In this document: one piece after another, positions 1 through 5,743 of the stretch
How positions within the stretch are numbered: position 1 is the first letter of the stretch
Layout: each line of letters starts with the position of its first letter
Assembly: GCA_013821615.1 (NCBI GenBank)
Contig: JACDGQ010000157.1
Coordinates: forward strand, 1-7,174
Direction: 5' to 3'
DNA length: 7,174 bases
Source of the DNA: Planctomycetota bacterium
GTDB lineage: Bacteria > Planctomycetota > UBA11346
Translations under genes and position numbers: made by a program
Notes under the pieces: model-generated
Databases searched by the model: none
Told to the model about the DNA's origin: nothing
Seen by the model: the letters and a program-made list of their open reading frames with translations, nothing else

Positions 1-891
1 GGCCTGGTCCTCGCCGTGCGCGACCAGCGCCGGACGCTCGGCGCCCAGGCAGCTGGCGCGGTGCAGGGCGGCGAAGGTGCCGGGCTCGTCTGCGCTGGTG
101 GTCCGGGAGGCCGGGCTGGGCAGCGCGCTCCAGGCGGGGCGCTCGGTCGGGCCCGGCAGGTTGAGGGCGAGCACGGCGAGCGCGCCCTCCTCGTCCGGCT
201 CGACGCGCAACAGCGTGTTCAGCGTGCGGTCGCAGAACGCCGCGGTCAACGTGGCGCGTAGACCGAGCGCGTGCGCGGCGAGCGTGGCGTTGGCGATCAT
301 GTGCCCGCTGTCGAGCAGGATGCGGCGGTAGGCGCGCTCCTGGTAGCGCCACGCGCTGCGCTGGAAGACCCCGGTGACGACCAGCGCGAGCGGCGCCGCG
401 GCGACCGCAGCGTGCTGGTAGCAGGCGGCCGCCAGGCCCTCGGCGACCTCGTCGCCCGGCCACAGCGGCACCAGTTGATGGCGGCGCGGGTCGTAGCCGT
501 AGAGCCCGTCCTCGAGCCCATCGGCGCCGTGCGCGACCACGTACAGCTCCGCCGGGTAGAGGCCGCCCGCCGAGGGCGCCGCGCGCAGGAACAGCGGCCG
601 CGGCTGGGCCTGAACCACGCCGGTGATGCCATAGGCGAAGAACATCAGGCGCGCGAGGTTGGCGAGATCCAGAACGCCATCCCGCGGCACGCCCAGGGCG
701 GGGTCGCGCGGCTCACCGGTGAATGGATTGGGGTCGAACGGCAGGAAGCGCGCCATGCCCACCGGCGCGGCGCTGTCGTAGTCCTTGCTCGGCTCCGGCT
801 GCGCATCCCAGTCCAGGCCCGGATGCTGGCCGATGGAGTCCGGGTGGTACTTGGTGGCGGTGTGGTAGGCGAGGGCGGTGGACATCGTCAT
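1..891 (-). CDS. SagB/ThcOx-type FMN-dependent nitroreductase-family dehydrogenase, 3' end outside window
   Basis: The frame stays open for 297 codons from ATG at 891 to the window edge, so the C-terminus is missing. The N-terminus has the SagB-type pattern AYHTATKYHP (residues 8-17) followed by LDWDAQPEPSKDY (27-39). The best motif is RAAPSAGGLYPAELY (103-117), the FMN-phosphate-binding segment of SagB/ThcOx proteins. A second conserved block, WRYQERAYRRILLDSGHMIANATLAA read in two parts (181-200 and 201-206), then ALGLRATLTAAFCD (208-221), closes the nitroreductase fold. After about residue 250 a proline/serine-rich stretch begins, so a linker or a second degenerate domain may follow, as in longer members. 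Family members oxidise azolines to azoles in thiazole/oxazole-modified peptides, but many are orphans. No cyclodehydratase, precursor peptide or exporter is visible here, so the substrate is unknown. A second ATG at 885 is a possible start. No Shine-Dalgarno sequence precedes either. Confidence 0.88.
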   Translation of the reverse strand, partial: MTMSTALAYHTATKYHPDSIGQHPGLDWDAQPEPSKDYDSAAPVGMARFLPFDPNPFTGEPRDPALGVPRDGVLDLANLARLMFFAYGITGVVQAQPRPLFLRAAPSAGGLYPAELYVVAHGADGLEDGLYGYDPRRHQLVPLWPGDEVAEGLAAACYQHAAVAAAPLALVVTGVFQRSAWRYQERAYRRILLDSGHMIANATLAAHALGLRATLTAAFCDRTLNTLLRVEPDEEGALAVLALNLPGPTERPAWSALPSPASRTTSADEPGTFAALHRASCLGAERPALVAHGEDQA

Positions 892-1064
892 TCGTGGGGG
901 CGGGACAGCGGAGAGAACAGGAGGGCGCGGAGGCGCGGAGGGACAGCAGAATTCGTGGGGGCGGGACAGCGGAGAGAACAGGAGGGCGCGGAGGGACAGC
1001 AGAATTCGTGGGGGCGGGACAGCGGATAGAACAGGAGGGCGCGGAGGCGCGGAGGGACAGCAGA
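890..1064. repeat. Three-copy tandem repeat, units of 61, 53 and 61 bp
   Basis: Three head-to-tail copies lie at 890-950, 951-1003 and 1004-1064. Each begins ATTCGTGGGGGCGGGACAGC and ends GAGGGACAGCAGA. Copy 2 lacks an 8-bp GAGGCGCG block, which is consistent with slippage between internal GGCGCGGA direct repeats. Copies 1 and 2 read GGAGAGAAC where copy 3 reads GGATAGAAC. The first copy overlaps the start codon of the leftward nitroreductase gene. Weak frames cross the array, but their translations are simple repeats of Arg/Gly/Glu-type residues and look like shadows. Confidence 0.93.
1023..1054 (+). repeat. Left arm of a 32-bp perfect inverted repeat
   Basis: This segment lies inside tandem copy 3. 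It starts CGGATAGAACAGGAGGG and ends GGCGCGGAG. Its reverse complement is found exactly at 1266-1297, leaving 211 bp between the arms. The diagnostic GGATAGAAC variant ties the right arm to copy 3 rather than to copies 1 and 2. Confidence 0.9.
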
Positions 1065-1265
1065 TGAAAGAGGAGGGATGAGACGCGGAGGCCGGAGGAG
1101 GGCGGCGCGAGGGCTGGACGGCTGACCGGACTGGGGCCGGAGGCGAGGACGCCGGAGGTTGACGCGCACGCGCTGGGCGTGGGACGCTGGCATGGTGGAT
1201 CCGACCGGCCTCCAATCCGCTGTGCGCAACCTGCCCGGACCGGCTGTGCGCTCTCCTCGTCCGGT

Positions 1266-1297
1266 CTCCGCGCCTCCGCGCCCTCCTGTTCTATCCG
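1266..1297 (-). repeat. Right arm of the 32-bp inverted repeat
   Basis: The plus strand reads CTCCGCGCCTCCGCGCCC then TCCTGTTCTATCCG, the exact reverse complement of 1023-1054. Similarity continues for a few bases after a one-base insertion (CCGGCTGT here versus CCGCTGT in the complement of copy 3). It sits about 20 bases beyond the stop codon of the leftward 142-residue gene. Confidence 0.9.
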
Positions 1298-1318
1298 GCT
1301 GTCTGAGTGACCCGGCGC

Positions 1319-1747
1319 TCAGGCCTGGGCGCCGGCCTGGCCCTGGATGCCGGGGGCGCCGGGGGTGCCCTGCTGGACGACCATGCGGCCGGGCTCGAAG
1401 GGGATGAGCGGCAGGTTGGCGTGCATGCAGAGATTGTTGATCTGGGCCATGATCTTGCCGGTGCCCAGGACCATCAGCGACGAGAAGAACGGATTCTCGG
1501 TCGACTCCTTGGGGTTGAAGGCGCTGTCGCTGGTGAACAGGAAGCGCCAGCCGCCGCGGGCGAAGGGCTGCTCGGCCTTGCCCAGGAACAACGCGAAGGT
1601 GGTGACGGCGGTGTGCATGGTGCCGTCCGGGCTGGAGGGCAGGAAGTGCAGCTGGCCGGCGGCGCGGATCTCGCCGAGCGCCTCGCGCGTCGCGGGCTGC
1701 TGGAGCATGAGGCCATCGAGGAAGTCGCGGCTGATGTCGAACTGCAT
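1319..1747 (-). CDS. Uncharacterised 142-residue protein, possible SecB-like fold
   Basis: This is a complete frame from ATG at 1745-1747 to TGA at 1319-1321. An AGGA lies six bases before the start on the minus strand (complement of 1754-1757), so the start is well supported. The product looks like a folded cytosolic protein with no signal peptide or membrane segment. Residues 30-75 alternate in a beta-strand manner and contain GGWRFLF (65-71). Residues 98-113 look helical. LPLIPFEPGRM (112-122) precedes a disordered Gln/Gly/Ala-rich tail (125-142). The order of strands, a GG-aromatic strand, a helix, LxLxP-type motif and short flexible tail resembles the export chaperone SecB (about 155 residues, ending near LNLAPVNF plus a tail). 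That comparison is from memory and is weak, so the function should be treated as unknown. Codon use matches the neighbouring genes. Confidence 0.8.
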   Translation of the reverse strand: MQFDISRDFLDGLMLQQPATREALGEIRAAGQLHFLPSSPDGTMHTAVTTFALFLGKAEQPFARGGWRFLFTSDSAFNPKESTENPFFSSLMVLGTGKIMAQINNLCMHANLPLIPFEPGRMVVQQGTPGAPGIQGQAGAQA

Positions 1748-1753
1748 GGGAGG

Positions 1754-1757
1754 TCCT
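1754..1757 (-). promoter_or_regulatory. Ribosome binding site of the 142-residue gene
   Basis: The minus strand reads AGGACCTCCC directly before the ATG, placing AGGA with a six-base spacer. This decides the start codon of the leftward gene. Confidence 0.55.
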
Positions 1758-1760
1758 GGG

Positions 1761-1860
1761 AAAGGAGGGGGACGGCCGGAGGGGGAAGGGGACGGCCGGA
1801 GGGCGGAAGGGAAAAGGGCGGAAGGGCGGAAGGCGCGAGAGAGCCGAAGGGAGGTCGGGC
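1761..1860. repeat. Purine-rich tract with short direct repeats
   Basis: The plus strand is almost all G and A for about 100 bases. GGGGACGGCCGGAGGG occurs at 1768-1783 and again at 1788-1803, a 20-base period. GGGCGGAA follows at 1801, 1816 and 1824. The many G-runs of three or more could form G-quadruplexes on the plus strand, and the complementary pyrimidine strand would be the 5' leader of the leftward 142-residue gene. No gene is credible here. Confidence 0.8.
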
Positions 1861-1994
1861 GAGAAGGCGCGGCAGGGGTGCGGCCGTGCCAGGCTCGTCC
1901 AGGTCCCGTGCGCGGGCTGGCACGCTAGCCGGCCGGACGGAGTGGGCAATGCCGGCGGCCCCTGGCTGCGTCAGGTACCCCGGTCCTGGCCCCG

Positions 1995-2008
1995 AGCAAA
2001 GATTTGCT
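1995..2008. promoter_or_regulatory. AT-rich hyphenated palindrome, candidate operator
   Basis: AGCAAA-GA-TTTGCT is a perfect 6-bp inverted repeat around a two-base centre. It stands out because its surroundings are nearly all G and C. It overlaps the proposed -35 element of the operon promoter, so a bound regulator could act there. This is an inference from position and symmetry only. Confidence 0.3.
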
Positions 2009-2030
2009 TCCCCGGAGTCCGCCGCACAAT
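2003..2030 (+). promoter_or_regulatory. Weak candidate promoter for the ABC operon
   Basis: TTGCTT (2004-2009) and CACAAT (2025-2030) are separated by 15 bases and match the housekeeping sigma consensus at three and four of six positions. The match is poor, but this is the only AT-rich stretch before the operon. Transcription would begin about 140 bases before the first start codon. Confidence 0.22.
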
Positions 2031-2167
2031 CCCCGACCCGTCGCCGGCCCAAGGGCTTGCGGCCATGGAAAGGTTCGCCGGACGAGGACGTCCCCGCGCA
2101 CCGAACTCCCTGGCTGCCAGTCCACCTGGTGCACGGGGCCTCGTCTTCTCCGCACCACGCGTACTCC

Positions 2168-2174
2168 AGGGGAG
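2168..2174 (+). promoter_or_regulatory. Ribosome binding site of the ABC ATPase gene
   Basis: AGGGGAG lies five bases before the ATG at 2180. It supports this start over in-frame codons much further upstream, where the frame is open back to 1307 only because of high GC content. Confidence 0.6.
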
Positions 2175-2179
2175 CCCGC

Positions 2180-2953
2180 ATGTCTGAATCGCCCGTATCC
2201 GCGCCCGCCACCAGCGCCGCCGGAACCTCCACCGCCCTCATCCAGGCCGAGGGCCTGTGCAAGTACTACGGCGACTTCACCGCCGTCGAGAACGTCAGCT
2301 TCAGCGTCGCGCGCGGCTCGGTCACCGCCTTCCTCGGCCCCAACGGCGCCGGCAAGTCGACGACCATGAAGATCCTCACCGGCTTCCTGGCGCCCAGCGC
2401 GGGGCACGCGCGCATCGCCGGCTTCGACATGGATAGCCAGCGCATCGAGGCCAGCGAGGTGCTCGGCTACCTGCCCGAGAACGGCCCGCTCTACGGCGAC
2501 ATGACCCCGGGCGCCTACCTGCGCTTCATCGGCGAGGCGCGCGGCATGGCCGCCGGCAAGCTGCGCAACGCCCTCGAGCGCGTCGCGTCCAGCTGCCGCA
2601 TCGACGAGGTGTGGTTCAAGTCGATCCGCAAGCTCTCGAAGGGCTTCCGCCAGCGCGTCTGCCTGGCCCAGGCGATCCTCCACGATCCGCAGGTGCTGAT
2701 CCTCGACGAGCCCACCGCGGGCCTCGACCCCAACCAGATCGTGCTGGTGCGCGACCTGGTCAAGGAGCTCGCCAAGGACAAGACCGTGCTGCTCTCGACG
2801 CACATCCTGCAGGAGGTCCAGGCGATGGCCGACCGCGTGGTGATGATCAGCGAGGGGCGCGTGGTCTTCCAGGGCACGCCCGGCGAGCTGGTCAGCGGCG
2901 GCAAGTCGATCGAGGACCGTTTCCATGAACTGACCAAAGGAGTGGTGGCATGA
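2180..2953 (+). CDS. gldA: ABC transporter ATP-binding protein, GldA type
   Basis: This 257-residue protein hydrolyses ATP to drive the membrane partner encoded next. Walker A is GPNGAGKST (53-61). The ABC signature is LSKGFRQR (152-159), a K-for-G variant of LSGGQ that is usual in GldA-like ATPases. Walker B is VLILDEP (172-178), the D-loop region is AGLDPNQ (180-186) and the H-loop histidine is in LLSTH (204-208). The Q-loop region reads GYLPENGPLY (96-105), with Glu where most ABC proteins have Gln; as I recall this is normal for the family. About 20 disordered residues precede the domain. The stop overlaps the next start as ATGA, so the two are probably translationally coupled. The assignment to the ABC-2/GldA group is strong; a role in gliding is not implied. 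Confidence 0.95.
   Translation: MSESPVSAPATSAAGTSTALIQAEGLCKYYGDFTAVENVSFSVARGSVTAFLGPNGAGKSTTMKILTGFLAPSAGHARIAGFDMDSQRIEASEVLGYLPENGPLYGDMTPGAYLRFIGEARGMAAGKLRNALERVASSCRIDEVWFKSIRKLSKGFRQRVCLAQAILHDPQVLILDEPTAGLDPNQIVLVRDLVKELAKDKTVLLSTHILQEVQAMADRVVMISEGRVVFQGTPGELVSGGKSIEDRFHELTKGVVA
2937..2942 (+). promoter_or_regulatory. Ribosome binding site of the fused permease gene
   Basis: AAGGAG lies seven bases before the ATG at 2950, inside the last codons of the ATPase gene. It is the strongest Shine-Dalgarno sequence in the window and suggests efficient, coupled translation of the membrane partner. Confidence 0.75.
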
Positions 2954-5727
2954 GCCTTTTCCACGCCAGCGGGGTGAAGGCGGTGTGGCGCCGCCAACTC
3001 GGCAGCCTGCTCGGCAATCCCCTCTGCTACATCTTCATCCTCGCCTATGTGCTCAGCGCCGCGGTGACGCTGTTCTGGCCCGAGGACTTCTACAGCCGCA
3101 ACATCACCGACCTCGGCGCCGTGCTGCCCAGGCTGATGCCGTGGCTGCTGGTGGCGCTGGTTCCGGCCCTGGCGATGAACGCGTGGTCGGCCGAGCGCGA
3201 GCAGGGCACCGATGAGCTGCTGCTCACCCTGCCGCTGTCGCCGTTCGACGCGATCCTGGGCAAGTACCTGGCGATCATCAGTTACTTCACCCTCGCGCTG
3301 ATCTGCAGCCTGACCAACGTCGCCGCCCTGCTGTGGCTGGGCAGCCCCGACCTCGGCCTGATCTGCGCCACCTACGTCGGCTGGTGGTTCGCCGGCCTGG
3401 CCCTCGCCGGTCTCGGCCTGCTCGCCTCGGTGCAGGTGACGCAGCCCGCGATCGCCTTCGTCATTGGCGTGGTCTACTGTGGCGTGGTGGTGCTCGGTGC
3501 GCAGAGCGTCGACTGGTTCGACGCCTTCAACCGCGGCCTGGTGCCGCTCAGCGGCGTGGTCAGCTCGCTGGCGGTCGCCGCCGCCGCCCTGGCGGTGGCC
3601 CTGCTCCAGCTCGGCAGCCGCCGCTGGCGCCCCGACTCCGCCCCGCTGATCACCGCCCAGGTGCTCAGCCTGGTGTTCGCGGTGCTGATCGCGGTCAACG
3701 TCTCGCGCATCGCCCAGCGCTGGTACGTCGACACCGACGTCAGCACCGAGGGCCTGTCCTCGCTCAGCGCCGCCTCGGTCCAGGCCATCCGCCAGATCGA
3801 GAACCCGGTGACCATCGCGGTGTTCATCAGCCAAAACCTGCCGTCCAAGCTCGCGAGCAAGGCCAAGGAGGTCACCGAGAAGGTCAAGGCGCTCGAGCGC
3901 GCCTCCGGCGGCAAGGTCGAGGTCAAGCTCTACCGCCCGCAGGATCCCCTCGACGAAGCCGGCCAGCTCGCCGGCCACTATGGCCTGCGCCCGACCAAGG
4001 CCGCGCAAGAGTCCGTCGCCGGCGCCGGCGAGACCGAGGAGATCTTCCTGAGCAGCGCGGTGGTGTGCGCCGGGCGCAGCCAGCTGATCCCCTCCTTCGA
4101 TCCCGGCCTGTCGGTCGAGTACGAGCTGGTGCGCGCGGTGCGCGGCGTCAGCCGCGCCAAGAAGCCGATCCTCGGCCTGGCCTCCACCGATCTGAAGATG
4201 AACGGCGACTTCAACATGCAGACCGGCCAGATGGCGCCGGCCTGGAGCCTGGTCGAGGAGTGGAAGAAGCAGTACGAGATCCGCGAGGTCGACCTTGGCG
4301 TCGACGTCGCCAAGGACATCGACGTGCTGGTCGTGCCGCTCGCCAGCAATCTCGGCGAGCCCCAGGTCCAGCACCTGCACGATTACATCTGGAACGGCCG
4401 GCCGGCGCTGCTGCTCGAGGATCCGCTGCCGATCAGCAACCCGGCGCTGGCGCCCAGCCAGCCCAAGAAGCCGGCCGGTGGCCAGTTCGGCCAGCCCCCC
4501 GGCGAGGGCGGCGAGAAGAAGGCGGACCTCAAGCCCCTCTACCGCGCCCTTGGCCTGGATTTCGACTACAACCGCATCGTGTGGTCGAAGTTCAACCCCA
4601 GCCACCGCTTCCGCGGCCAGCTGCCGGCGACCTTTGTGTGGGTGGCGCGCGACCAGGGGTCGATCCCCGAGTCGCCGATCACCAGCGGCATGGACTTGCT
4701 GGTGCTGCCCTTCCCCGGCGCGATCAGCGTCGCCAAGGACAAGGCCGCCAACCTCACGGTGAAGCCGCTGCTGACCCCATCGACGCAGGCGCCGTGGGGC
4801 CTGCAGGCCTATGGCGACTGGGTGGAGCAGAGCTTCATGGGCACGCGCATGCGCGAGCCCAAGAGCTTCGTGCAGAGCGCCGACCCGGTGCCGGCCCTCG
4901 CGGTCGAGATCACCGGCACCATGCCCAGCGCCTACCCGCGCGTCGCGCCGGGCGCCGACAAGGCGCCGGTGGCGGACAAGGCGCCCGCGGCCGACAAGGC
5001 GCCCGCGGCCGACAAAAAGGACGATGCGAAGAAGGATGAAGCCAAGAAGGACGACAAGCCCGAGGCCAAGCCAGGCGTGCCCAGCCCCGCGCCGGTGCAC
5101 GTCATCGTGGTCGCCGACGCCGACTTCGCGAACAACGAGTTCTTCGACATCTACCGCAGCAATGCCGGCGAGCGCGACGAGTTCGCCGAGCTGCGCAACC
5201 TGCGCAACGTGCAGTTCCTCGCCAACGCGGTCGACGCGCTGGCCGGGGACTCGGCCTTCCTCGCGCTGCGTACGCGCCGGCCGCAGAGCCGCCCGCTGAC
5301 CAAGCTCGAGGACGTGGTGGTGAAGACCGACAAGTACGTCGCCGACCAGACCGGCGTCGCCGAGCGCAAGGCCGAGGACGCGCTGGCGAAGGCCAACCAG
5401 GCCTTCGCGGAGAGCTCGAACAAGATCGACAGCCAGGAGAACCTGGACGAGAACTCCAAGGCCCAGCGCATCGCCATGCTCGGGGCCAAGGCGCAGCGCA
5501 CCCTCGATGCGAAGATGCGCGACATCGACCGCAACAAGGGCGACACCATCCGCCTGGCGAAGATCGAGCAGCGCCGCGCGATCAGCGACGAACGCCGCTG
5601 GGTGCGCTTCCTGGCCATCGGCTTCCCCACCCTGGTGATGCTGCTGCTGGTGATCACCGTCTCGTCGGTCCGTCTGGGCCGCGAGCGCTCGCACATCCCC
5701 GCCGCGCGCAAGCGCGCCACCGTCTGA
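2950..5727 (+). CDS. Fused ABC-2 permease (GldF-like) and Gldg auxiliary protein
   Basis: This 925-residue protein joins two partners that are often separate. Residues 1-255 are the permease: about seven hydrophobic segments (near 24-43, 62-78, 104-129, 137-160, 166-184, 198-220 and 234-253), with the GldF-type block AEREQGTDELLLTLPLSP (81-98) followed by LGKYLA. Residues 256-760 resemble GldG: YVDTDVSTEGLSSLS (259-273), then NPVTIAVFISQNLPSKL (285-301) and a Rossmann-like region with DVLVVPLASNL (458-468) and WNGRPALLLEDPLPI (481-495). Two low-complexity insertions interrupt it (about 502-524 and 668-714). Residues 785-882 are charged and probably coiled coil, and 884-907 is a final membrane span. 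The GldG part should be periplasmic between the last two spans. The substrate is unknown. Confidence 0.93.
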   Translation: MSLFHASGVKAVWRRQLGSLLGNPLCYIFILAYVLSAAVTLFWPEDFYSRNITDLGAVLPRLMPWLLVALVPALAMNAWSAEREQGTDELLLTLPLSPFDAILGKYLAIISYFTLALICSLTNVAALLWLGSPDLGLICATYVGWWFAGLALAGLGLLASVQVTQPAIAFVIGVVYCGVVVLGAQSVDWFDAFNRGLVPLSGVVSSLAVAAAALAVALLQLGSRRWRPDSAPLITAQVLSLVFAVLIAVNVSRIAQRWYVDTDVSTEGLSSLSAASVQAIRQIENPVTIAVFISQNLPSKLASKAKEVTEKVKALERASGGKVEVKLYRPQDPLDEAGQLAGHYGLRPTKAAQESVAGAGETEEIFLSSAVVCAGRSQLIPSFDPGLSVEYELVRAVRGVSRAKKPILGLASTDLKMNGDFNMQTGQMAPAWSLVEEWKKQYEIREVDLGVDVAKDIDVLVVPLASNLGEPQVQHLHDYIWNGRPALLLEDPLPISNPALAPSQPKKPAGGQFGQPPGEGGEKKADLKPLYRALGLDFDYNRIVWSKFNPSHRFRGQLPATFVWVARDQGSIPESPITSGMDLLVLPFPGAISVAKDKAANLTVKPLLTPSTQAPWGLQAYGDWVEQSFMGTRMREPKSFVQSADPVPALAVEITGTMPSAYPRVAPGADKAPVADKAPAADKAPAADKKDDAKKDEAKKDDKPEAKPGVPSPAPVHVIVVADADFANNEFFDIYRSNAGERDEFAELRNLRNVQFLANAVDALAGDSAFLALRTRRPQSRPLTKLEDVVVKTDKYVADQTGVAERKAEDALAKANQAFAESSNKIDSQENLDENSKAQRIAMLGAKAQRTLDAKMRDIDRNKGDTIRLAKIEQRRAISDERRWVRFLAIGFPTLVMLLLVITVSSVRLGRERSHIPAARKRATV
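4954..5016 (+). repeat. In-frame 18-bp repeat encoding ADKAPA/V
   Basis: Units of 18 bp lie at 4954-4971, 4972-4989 and 4990-5007, with a partial fourth to 5016. They encode ADKAPV, ADKAPA, ADKAPA and ADK, followed by a Lys/Asp-rich stretch KDDAKKDEAKKDDK. Copies 2 and 3 differ by one synonymous base, suggesting recent duplication. The repeat forms a flexible linker inside the GldG part of the fused permease. Confidence 0.88.
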
Positions 5728-5731
5728 ATCC

Positions 5732-5735
5732 GGGA
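5732..5735 (+). promoter_or_regulatory. Weak ribosome binding site of the DUF4340 gene
   Basis: GGGA lies eight bases before the ATG at 5744, in the 16-base gap after the permease stop. The match is modest, but the short spacing suggests reinitiation by ribosomes finishing the upstream gene. Confidence 0.35.
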
Positions 5736-5743
5736 TCCAGCCC

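Larger units (their letters stand above)
892..1318. other. Intergenic region of 427 bases without a convincing gene
   Basis: This gap separates two leftward genes. It holds the tandem array (to 1064), a purine-rich degenerate stretch to about 1160 rich in GGAGG and CCGGAGG words, and the inverted repeat arm at 1266-1297. A small local duplication, CCGCTGTGCGC near 1217 and CCGGCTGTGCGC near 1240, is also present. Possible frames through the region (for example 1159-1407 plus strand, or the minus frame 888-1949) give low-complexity Arg/Pro/Ala-rich products, have no ribosome binding site and overlap better genes. I found no hairpin followed by a T-run that would serve as a terminator. Confidence 0.75.
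1748..2179. other. Divergent intergenic region between the 142-residue gene and the ABC operon
   Basis: These 432 bases must hold the promoters for both directions. The left part is the purine-rich repeat tract (1761-1860). The middle, 1861-1990, is GC-rich with no recognisable site. An AT-rich island with a palindrome lies near 1995-2030, followed by about 140 bases of leader to the operon start. Open frames through it, including the upstream extension of the ATPase frame back to 1307, are GC-driven and have no ribosome binding site. Confidence 0.7.

Noticed and set aside
271..1029. 252-codon plus-strand frame opposite the SagB gene
   Set aside because: The opposite strand encodes a clear nitroreductase with conserved motifs; this frame is a shadow that ends in translated repeat units.
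890..1064. CRISPR array
   Set aside because: The units are contiguous tandem copies with no unique spacers between them.
1266..1320. Rho-independent terminator for the leftward 142-residue gene
   Set aside because: The inverted repeat arm has its partner more than 200 bases away, and no T-run follows a local hairpin on the minus strand.
888..1949. 353-codon minus-strand frame spanning the repeats and the 142-residue gene
   Set aside because: Its product is Pro/Arg/Ser-rich with repeats translated from the tandem array, and it overlaps a better supported gene in another frame.
1307..2179. N-terminal extension of the ATPase frame by 291 codons
   Set aside because: The extension is Arg/Gly-rich, runs opposite the 142-residue gene and through the purine tract, and has no family similarity. 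The ATG at 2180 has a good ribosome binding site and starts just before the ABC domain.
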